A stretch of DNA of 5,336 bases from Patescibacteria group bacterium UBA910 (lineage in GTDB: Bacteria > Patescibacteriota > Minisyncoccia > Phycocordibacterales > DATDWN01). The stretch lies in assembly GCA_002294445.1 (NCBI GenBank), contig DBEI01000064.1, positions 1 through 5,336 on the forward strand, given 5' to 3'. Below, one piece after another: positions 1-5,034 of the stretch. Position 1 is the stretch's first letter. Each line of letters begins with the position of its first letter. Under the pieces are notes generated by a model. It worked only from the letters and a program-made list of their open reading frames with translations. It made no database searches and had not been told where the DNA came from. The translations under genes were made by a program, and so were the position numbers.

Positions 1-29
1 TATCCAAGGGTTACCCTTGGATAGTTTTT
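1..29 (+). terminator. Rho-independent terminator between convergent genes
   Basis: A perfect 10-bp inverted repeat (TATCCAAGGG at 1-10, CCCTTGGATA at 14-23) encloses a 3-nt loop and is followed by GTTTTTG at 24-30, with more T-rich sequence after it. Read rightward this is a standard hairpin plus U-tract, so it should end a transcript from a rightward gene left of the window. nusA arrives from the other side and stops at 61, so the same hairpin may also terminate nusA. That needs a T-tract beyond the left edge (A's on the plus strand), which cannot be seen. The hairpin is seen directly; bidirectional use is inference. Confidence 0.8.
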
Positions 30-60
30 GTATCTTTTCTTGATTTGTCGGTGATTAGTT

Positions 61-1254
61 CTAGTTTTCTTCAGTCTTCAAACTTGAAATATCCGCAAAA
101 CCTTCATCTGAATCAGTGATTGTTTCTATTGGAGTGGCACTTGCTGTGGCAAGTGGCTCTGCTGAGCCGTCTGATTGAATATCAATTCTCCAACCAGTCA
201 GTTTTGCAGCAAGACGTACATTCTGACCACCTTTACCAATAGCGAGAGACTGTTGGTCTGGAGATACGGCTACTTTTGCTGATTTATCAGTTTCATTGAT
301 GTCAATTGAGAGAATTTTTGCAGGAGAAAGTGCTTCTTCGATGAATTTCTTTGGGTCAGCTGACCATTCAATTACATCAATTTTTTCACCACCAAGCTCA
401 GACATGACAGTAGCTACACGTACACCACGCTGACCAACCATTGATCCTACAGGATCAATATGTTCGTCTGTTGAAGCAACAGCTATCTTTGTGCGTGAAC
501 CTGCTTCACGAGCAATTGATTTGACCACCACAGTGCCTGTTGCAAGCTCTGGAGCCTCAGCTTCAAAGAGTTTTTCAAGAAACTTTGGATGTGAACGAGA
601 AAGTCGTAAGAATACGCCTTTTCCTGAGTCTTCTACGCGGTACATATATGCACGTACACGCTCACCTTGACCATATCGCTCACCCGGAATCTGTTCTTCG
701 TATGCAAGTAAACCAGTAGCTCGGCCCATATCAACAAAGATATTACCTCGCTCGATACGTTGTACTGTACCGGTAACAATCTCACCTTCCCGTTTACCAT
801 ATTCACCAAGTACCGATACTTTCTCGGCTTCACGGATCTTTTGCATGATTACCTGTTTTGCAGTCTGCGCTGCAATACGGCCGTAGTCAGCCTTATCTTC
901 GAGTGGGAATACCATTTCTTCACCGAGTACCACATCTTTTTTGATGAGTTTTGCATCAGCGAGTAACATGTGATGCTCTGGGTTGTAGAGCTCCATACCT
1001 TCAGGGAGATCTTCGTCGTCAGCAAGGTCCATAACAACGGTAGACTCATCAACTACGATCTTTACTTGATACATTTCTACAGTTCCTGTATTGAGGTCGA
1101 ATTTAGCTCGAACAATCTGGCCTTTTTTGCCATATTCTTTCTTGTATGCAGTTGCAAGTGCAAGTTCAATAGCCTCAATGATTTTTGCTTGAGGAATGCC
1201 ACGCTCTTCTTCGAGTTGAGCGAGTACAGAATGAATTACTTTTAAATCAAACAT
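61..1254 (-). CDS. nusA: Transcription termination/antitermination factor NusA
   Basis: NusA binds RNA polymerase and nascent RNA and modulates pausing, intrinsic termination and antitermination. The 397-residue product has the full family order. The N-terminal RNAP-binding domain (about 1-150) ends in the signature AAQTAKQVIMQKIREAE. An S1 domain (about 156-220, from GEIVTGTVQRIERGNIFVD) follows, then KH1 with DPVGSMVGQRG (GxxG at 274-277) and KH2 with LAIGKGGQNVRLAAKLTGW (GxxG at 340-343). A short, mostly acidic tail replaces the C-terminal repeats of E. coli NusA. An acidic insert (about 70-106) in the N-domain resembles other CPR NusA proteins. I chose ATG at 1252-1254 because MFDLKVI matches family N-termini and GAGG lies 12 nt upstream. 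An in-frame ATG at 1270-1272 would add six residues (MRRVKY) and cannot be excluded. It ends with TAG. rimP, the usual upstream neighbour, is absent; pilB lies there divergently. Confidence 0.98.
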   Translation of the reverse strand: MFDLKVIHSVLAQLEEERGIPQAKIIEAIELALATAYKKEYGKKGQIVRAKFDLNTGTVEMYQVKIVVDESTVVMDLADDEDLPEGMELYNPEHHMLLADAKLIKKDVVLGEEMVFPLEDKADYGRIAAQTAKQVIMQKIREAEKVSVLGEYGKREGEIVTGTVQRIERGNIFVDMGRATGLLAYEEQIPGERYGQGERVRAYMYRVEDSGKGVFLRLSRSHPKFLEKLFEAEAPELATGTVVVKSIAREAGSRTKIAVASTDEHIDPVGSMVGQRGVRVATVMSELGGEKIDVIEWSADPKKFIEEALSPAKILSIDINETDKSAKVAVSPDQQSLAIGKGGQNVRLAAKLTGWRIDIQSDGSAEPLATASATPIETITDSDEGFADISSLKTEEN

Positions 1255-1266
1255 ATATTTTACGCG

Positions 1267-1270
1267 CCTC
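1267..1270 (-). promoter_or_regulatory. Candidate Shine-Dalgarno for nusA
   Basis: GAGG on the minus strand lies 12 nt before the ATG at 1252-1254. The spacing is longer than the usual 5-9 nt, so it is weak support, but the alternative ATG at 1270-1272 has only a purine-rich AAAGAAAGC further upstream and no clear SD. The GAGG overlaps the last base of that alternative start codon, so a ribosome using it as an SD would begin at the inner ATG. Confidence 0.4.
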
Positions 1271-1277
1271 ATATACT

Positions 1278-1369
1278 ACCAGCTTTCTTTGTTAAAATTT
1301 AAAAAATGCTCGTCACCATACTATTAAGTATGACTCCTCGATTTTTCAAATTTTGCCTCGAAATCTGGC
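1278..1369 (-). other. Potentially structured nusA leader RNA (nested stems)
   Basis: On the nusA strand three nested pairings can form. The outer one is GCCAG (1369-1365) with CUGGU (1282-1278), including one G-U. The middle one is a 14-bp A/U stem (1354-1341 with 1307-1294, one G-U). The apical one is CAUACU (1332-1327) with AGUAUG (1322-1317) around a UAAU loop. The middle stem encloses a purine-rich GAGGAG (1339-1334) and an AUG (1319-1317) that opens a six-codon frame ending in UAA at 1301-1299. Pairings were read by eye. AT-rich DNA makes chance A/U stems likely, so a conserved leader element is a hypothesis. It matches no RNA family I can name. Confidence 0.4.
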
Positions 1370-1413
1370 GTATCTGAACCGCTCGTGATTAATTGGAATG
1401 TTGATAATTTTTT

Positions 1414-1442
1414 AAAAAAACGTGTCCGCCTTTCGGGCGGAC
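1414..1442 (-). terminator. Intrinsic terminator in the nusA leader (putative attenuator)
   Basis: On the minus strand GTCCGCC (1442-1436), loop CGAAA (1435-1431) and GGCGGAC (1430-1424) form a 7-bp GC-rich hairpin. ACG and seven T's (1420-1414) follow. Reading rightward there is no T-tract after the hairpin, so its polarity is leftward, toward nusA. No leftward gene exists between it and pilB, so the only transcript it can plausibly end is one started at the promoter at 1458-1486. The 3-nt gap between stem and U-tract suggests a suboptimal terminator, the kind most dependent on NusA. Hairpin and tract are seen directly; attenuation is inference. Confidence 0.75.
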
Positions 1443-1457
1443 TTGTCAGATACACAT

Positions 1458-1486
1458 ATAGTACCGCAGAGTAAAAATGTTGTCAA
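1458..1486 (-). promoter_or_regulatory. nusA promoter (sigma70-type)
   Basis: Minus-strand TTGACA (1486-1481) is a perfect -35 box. Exactly 17 bp separate it from TACTAT (1463-1458), a 4/6 match to the -10 consensus. The expected start is an A near 1451, giving a leader of about 197 nt before the ATG at 1254. The first structure in that leader is the terminator hairpin, starting about 9 nt into the RNA. I saw no comparably good minus-strand promoter between the terminator and nusA. Confidence 0.7.
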
Positions 1487-1511
1487 ATGTGTTTCTTGTA
1501 CACATTTTTAC
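1471..1511. repeat. Inverted repeat, possible operator between divergent promoters
   Basis: GTAAAAATGT (1471-1480) and ACATTTTTAC (1502-1511) are perfect 10-bp inverted repeats with a 21-bp spacer. Nested inside, AAATGTGT (1485-1492) and ACACATTT (1500-1507) form a second perfect 8-bp dyad with a 7-bp spacer. The left arm abuts the nusA -35 box (1481-1486); the right arm lies about 21-30 bp upstream of the pilB -10. The repeat lies upstream of both predicted starts and so is in neither transcript, which favours a DNA-binding site over an RNA hairpin. The binding protein is unknown. Confidence 0.5.
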
Positions 1512-1531
1512 ACTAGAGAATGTTACTTTTT

Positions 1532-1540
1532 TGATATAAT
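1532..1540 (+). promoter_or_regulatory. Extended -10 promoter of the pilB operon
   Basis: TGATATAAT is an exact TGnTATAAT extended -10 element, with TATAAT at 1535-1540. No good -35 sits at 16-18 bp; the closest, TTTACA at 1507-1512, is 22 bp away, consistent with extended -10 promoters that need little -35 contact. The predicted start is near 1547, leaving a leader of about 13 nt before the pilB ATG at 1560. Confidence 0.7.
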
Positions 1541-1559
1541 AAAAGCACAAAATTGCTCT

Positions 1560-3311
1560 ATGCACATTGAAGAAACACAACTTAAGGATTTTATCATTGA
1601 CTCAGGGCTTGTCTCTCGGGCAGAAGTCCTTGCTGCTGCCAAAGAAGGGGAAGATATTGGTGAAAGTCTCGGGAGAATGTTGGTCCGTAATGGAAAAATA
1701 ACCGAAGACAACTTGCGTCGAATGCAAGCGTATGTACTCGGTATTCCTTTTGTTGATCTGAAAAATGAAAAGTTAGATTTTGATGTGCTTTCTTTGATTC
1801 CTGAACCTATTGCGCGTAATCACAACATTGTCGCCTTCCGAAAGACGGATTCTATTCTTGAGGTAGCTATGCTTGATACTGAAGATTTGACAGCTATTGA
1901 TTTTGTAAAAAAGAAAGTTGGTCTAAAGATAATGCCACGACTTACTGATGGAGATTCTATGAAATCTGCGCTTTTGCAGTATCAAAAGAGCTTGAAGGCA
2001 GAGTTTGGTGACCTGATTCAAAAAGAAGCGTCTTCGTTAAAAAAGGTATCCGATGAGCCTGAAGAAAATGTATCGGAAATTGCTCTCAAAAAGCTTGCAG
2101 AGGATGTGCCAGTGGTTCGAATTGTTGATACGTTGTTAAAACATGCAATTTTACAAGACGCATCAGATATTCATATTGAACCAATGGAAACTGAGCTTTT
2201 AGTTCGATACCGAATAGACGGACTTCTTCATGATGCGATGGTACTCCCAAAAAATATTGCACCATCTATTACTGCGCGTATTAAGGTGCTCTCAAGCTTA
2301 AAGCTTGATGAAAAGCGCCTCCCTCAGGACGGCCGATTCAAGATCGATATGAATGGGGAAAAAGTCTCATTCCGTGTATCCACACTTCCTACATACTATG
2401 GTGAAAAGACCGTGATGCGTTTGCTTCGCGAAACAGTCTCTGGTTTTACACTTGAAAAACTTTATTTTCACGGAGATGGTTTGGATCGAATTCATCGTGC
2501 TATCAAATCAACCACAGGCATGATCTTGGCAACTGGACCTACTGGTTCAGGTAAGACCACCACCCTCTATACTATTTTGGATATGCTCAATACTCCTGAT
2601 GTGAATATTTCAACCATTGAAGATCCGGTGGAATATCAAATGAAACGAATCAATCAAACACAAGTTAGACCGGAAATAGGTTTTACTTTTTCAGCTGGTC
2701 TTCGTACACTTGTGCGACAAGACCCTGATATTATTATGGTGGGGGAGATTCGAGATAATGAGACAGCATCTCTTGCAATCAATGCGTCTCTCACAGGGCA
2801 CGTAGTACTTTCGACTTTGCATACCAACAGTGCAGCAGGTGCGATCCCTCGTTTGATTGATATGAAAGTCGAGCCATTTCTTATTGTGTCTACGATCAAT
2901 ATTATTATCGGACAACGTCTAGTTCGTAGACTCACAGAACAAAAAGAAAAGTATTTCTTGAGTCAACCAGAAATAGATACTCTCGGAAAATCAGTTAATC
3001 TTGAAAAAATATTGAAGGTGTTGGTGGAAGAGAAAGTGGTGGGTAAAAATGATACATGGGCTACGATTCCTTTTTATAGACCAAAGAAGGGTGTTACTGA
3101 TGCTGAAGCATATTCAGGACGAGCAGGTATTCACGAGATTTTAAAAGCATCACCAGCAATTAAAGAAATTATTATAAAAGGTGGAACTGCTGCCGATATT
3201 CAACTGCAAGCTGAAAAAGAAGGTATGCTCACGATGATAGAGGACGGTATCTTTCAAGCGGTTCAGGGTACAACCACAATCGAAGAGGTGTTGCGTGTGA
3301 TTTCAGAGTAG
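1560..3311 (+). CDS. pilB: Type IV pilus assembly ATPase PilB (GspE family)
   Basis: PilB is the hexameric cytoplasmic ATPase that drives pilus extension through PilC. The 583-residue product has a GspE N-terminal domain (about 30-145, containing LGRMLVRNGKITEDNL). A linker leads to the N2 domain (about 182-300, DASDIHIEPME, RYRIDG). The RecA-like core has Walker A GPTGSGKT (326-333), Asp box TIEDPVEY (352-359), Walker B RQDPDIIMVGEIRD (386-399) and His box TGHVVLSTLHTN (412-423), so it should be an active ATPase. The usual CxxC...CxxC zinc site after GQRLVRRL is absent; residues 458-520 contain no cysteine. The N-domain matches the c-di-GMP-binding MshEN motif only partly, so ligand binding is not claimed. 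I chose ATG at 1560 over the in-frame GTG at 1422, because the longer form would run through the nusA terminator and both promoters. The ATG has no clear Shine-Dalgarno. It ends with TAG, 20 bp before pilC. A T2SS GspE is possible, but PilB is likelier. Confidence 0.96.
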   Translation: MHIEETQLKDFIIDSGLVSRAEVLAAAKEGEDIGESLGRMLVRNGKITEDNLRRMQAYVLGIPFVDLKNEKLDFDVLSLIPEPIARNHNIVAFRKTDSILEVAMLDTEDLTAIDFVKKKVGLKIMPRLTDGDSMKSALLQYQKSLKAEFGDLIQKEASSLKKVSDEPEENVSEIALKKLAEDVPVVRIVDTLLKHAILQDASDIHIEPMETELLVRYRIDGLLHDAMVLPKNIAPSITARIKVLSSLKLDEKRLPQDGRFKIDMNGEKVSFRVSTLPTYYGEKTVMRLLRETVSGFTLEKLYFHGDGLDRIHRAIKSTTGMILATGPTGSGKTTTLYTILDMLNTPDVNISTIEDPVEYQMKRINQTQVRPEIGFTFSAGLRTLVRQDPDIIMVGEIRDNETASLAINASLTGHVVLSTLHTNSAAGAIPRLIDMKVEPFLIVSTINIIIGQRLVRRLTEQKEKYFLSQPEIDTLGKSVNLEKILKVLVEEKVVGKNDTWATIPFYRPKKGVTDAEAYSGRAGIHEILKASPAIKEIIIKGGTAADIQLQAEKEGMLTMIEDGIFQAVQGTTTIEEVLRVISE

Positions 3312-3331
3312 TATGAAGTTTGTATATACAT

Positions 3332-4546
3332 ATGCCACATTACACATATAAAGCAATTGATAATAGCGGTGATCATTACAAAGGCGCTAAAGAAGCTATA
3401 GATAGATTTGCTTTGTATAGAGAAATCAGAAAAGAGGGAGGACAAGTGATCCATGTTCATGAACATTCAAAGAAAAAATTTTTCTCATTATCTTTTGAGG
3501 GGCTTTTTCAGGGTAAAGTAAAACAACATGACAAAATTATATTTGCGCGAAACCTAGCTTCGATGATTGAAGCGGGTCTTCCGATGACTCGAGCAATTTC
3601 CATTATGCGACGTCAGTCAAAAGGGGAGCTTCAAAAAGTACTCCAGAGAATTGAGGATGAAATTGCTAAAGGTGTAACACTGTCTGAAGCTATGAAATTG
3701 TTTCCCGATGTTTTTTCTACATTGTTTGTCTCTATGGTAAAGGCGGGAGAAGAGTCAGGTAATCTCACAATGGCTCTCAAAAATATTTCTAACCAGATGG
3801 AGAAAACATATCAACTGAACAAAAAAGTTAAAGGAGCGCTGATGTATCCTGCGGTTATTTTCTCGCTCATGGCAATTATTGGGGTGTTGATGATGGTGTA
3901 CATGGTGCCGACACTCACTGAGACTTTCAAAGGTCTAGGTATTAAACTTCCTCTTTCTACACGTATTATTATTGCCATAAGTGACGCAATGAAAAACTAT
4001 TTTATGTTCATTATTGGTGGGGTGGCGTTAGCTGTGGCGAGTATTTATTCTGGACTCAAAACAGAGAAAGGAAAACATATGTTGGATTTTCTTTCCTTGA
4101 GAGCTCCCATTATTGGAGAGATAGTAAAACAAGTAAACGCTGCTCGTACAGCACGAATGCTCTCCTCTCTTATTTCTTCAGGTGTTGATATTGTTGTTGC
4201 TATTTCTGTTACTAAAGATGTGATTCAAAACGTGTATTATAAAAGTATTCTTTCAAATATTGAACAAGTCATCCAAAAAGGTGAACAAATGTCAGCTATC
4301 TTTTTGAAACACGAAGATCTATATCCATTGTTTGTGGGAGAGATGGTGTCAGTGGGGGAAGAAACTGGAAAGATAGGGGACATGCTTGAAGGTGTGGCAT
4401 CATTTTATGAAAATGAAGTTGATCAGAAGACTAAAGATATGTCATCGGTTATTGAACCTGTGCTCATGATTGTTATTGGTGTTGCAGTGGGTATTTTTGC
4501 TATTTCGATGTTGGCTCCGACATACAGTCTAGCTGATGCGATCTAG
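3332..4546 (+). CDS. pilC: Type IV pilus inner-membrane platform protein PilC (GspF family)
   Basis: PilC is the polytopic inner-membrane protein at the base of the pilus. It couples ATP hydrolysis by PilB to insertion of pilin subunits. The 404-residue length is typical. The N-terminus MPHYTYKAIDNSG is the family form. Two T2SSF repeats follow (about 68-191 and 271-393), each with the signature glycine/glutamate turn: KAGEESGNL (137-145) and VGEETGKIGDML (341-352). Hydrophobic segments at about 172-196, 222-241 and 374-396 give the usual three membrane passes. I chose ATG at 3332. An in-frame TTG at 3320 would add four residues, and the ATG at 3313 is out of frame and closes after 12 codons. 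No strong Shine-Dalgarno precedes it, so coupling to pilB translation is plausible. Its TAG stop shares its G with a GTG that may start the next gene. Divergence N-terminal to the first repeat is normal. Confidence 0.97.
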   Translation: MPHYTYKAIDNSGDHYKGAKEAIDRFALYREIRKEGGQVIHVHEHSKKKFFSLSFEGLFQGKVKQHDKIIFARNLASMIEAGLPMTRAISIMRRQSKGELQKVLQRIEDEIAKGVTLSEAMKLFPDVFSTLFVSMVKAGEESGNLTMALKNISNQMEKTYQLNKKVKGALMYPAVIFSLMAIIGVLMMVYMVPTLTETFKGLGIKLPLSTRIIIAISDAMKNYFMFIIGGVALAVASIYSGLKTEKGKHMLDFLSLRAPIIGEIVKQVNAARTARMLSSLISSGVDIVVAISVTKDVIQNVYYKSILSNIEQVIQKGEQMSAIFLKHEDLYPLFVGEMVSVGEETGKIGDMLEGVASFYENEVDQKTKDMSSVIEPVLMIVIGVAVGIFAISMLAPTYSLADAI

Positions 4547-4563
4547 TGACTCTAATAGAGAAC

Positions 4564-5031
4564 ATGCAAAGCAAACATAAAAACAAAAAAGGTTTTACCT
4601 TGATAGAGATACTTATTGTCATAAGTCTGGTGACAATAATTTCTTTTGTTACATTTAGCTTTTTTGTCGATTACCGAGCGTCTCAAGGTGTGGCACAGGA
4701 TGTTGAATTGATTGAGACTATGCTTTATAAAGCAAGAAATGATGCGATCTCTTCGAACGGATCAAATGATTACGGGGTTCATTTCGCATCTTCTTCGGTG
4801 ACTGCGTTTAAGGGTAGTGTGTACACAGCATCAAATACTACAAATCAAATTTTCTTGTTTACATCAGGTAATACTCTTTCCGGTATATCTCTTGTATCTG
4901 GTGGTGTTGATGTTGTGTTTAATAAACTGTCAGGTGAGACCACTCAATCAGGAACACTTACACTGACTACATCAAAAGGGGGTGTAAAAACAATCATTAT
5001 ATATCCCACAGGTTTGATACAATCAATATAG
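4564..5031 (+). CDS. GspH/FimT-like type IV pilin-like protein (minor pseudopilin)
   Basis: This is a prepilin with a class III signal. The leader MQSKHKNKKG is short and basic, cleavage is predicted after G10, and the mature protein starts FTLIEILIVIS with the conserved Glu at position 5. A hydrophobic helix of about 22 residues anchors it in the membrane before assembly. The downstream sequence (ETMLYKARNDAISSNG, then a serine/threonine-rich beta region ending IIIYPTGLI) resembles the GspH/FimT fold of minor pseudopilins that prime or cap the fibre. The mature protein has 145 residues and no cysteine, so there is no disulfide-bonded D-loop. I chose ATG at 4564 for its typical leader length and the AGAG at 4557-4560. 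The GTG at 4546, overlapping the pilC stop as TAGTG, would give a 16-residue leader and is a fair alternative. The mature product is the same. A major pilin cannot be strictly excluded. Confidence 0.88.
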   Translation: MQSKHKNKKGFTLIEILIVISLVTIISFVTFSFFVDYRASQGVAQDVELIETMLYKARNDAISSNGSNDYGVHFASSSVTAFKGSVYTASNTTNQIFLFTSGNTLSGISLVSGGVDVVFNKLSGETTQSGTLTLTTSKGGVKTIIIYPTGLIQSI

Positions 5032-5034
5032 TAT

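Noticed and set aside
633..1245. Open frames of 66-91 codons on both strands within nusA
   Set aside because: They lie wholly inside the conserved nusA frame, have no recognisable domains or start signals, and have atypical composition.
1496..1504. Possible DnaA box TTGTACACA
   Set aside because: Only 7 of 9 matches to TTATCCACA, single copy, and better explained as part of the dyad.
1422..1559. 46-residue N-terminal extension of PilB from a GTG at 1422
   Set aside because: It runs through the nusA leader terminator and both promoters, has no family similarity, and is cysteine-rich unlike every other protein here. The ATG at 1560 follows an exact extended -10.
1273..1559. tRNA or other known RNA gene in the intergenic region
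   Set aside because: No cloverleaf, T-arm or CCA-end pattern was found on either strand; only the promoters, terminator and leader stems listed.
2654..2935. Minus-strand open frames opposite the pilB Walker B/His box region
   Set aside because: Antisense to highly conserved PilB motifs; the frame is explained by the codons of pilB.
3313..3351. 12-codon frame starting ATG at 3313 between pilB and pilC
   Set aside because: Out of frame with pilC, no SD, and too short to judge; probably chance in AT-rich DNA.
3263..3466. Minus-strand 67-codon frame across the pilB/pilC junction
   Set aside because: Antisense to two well-supported genes, with no start signal or known domain.
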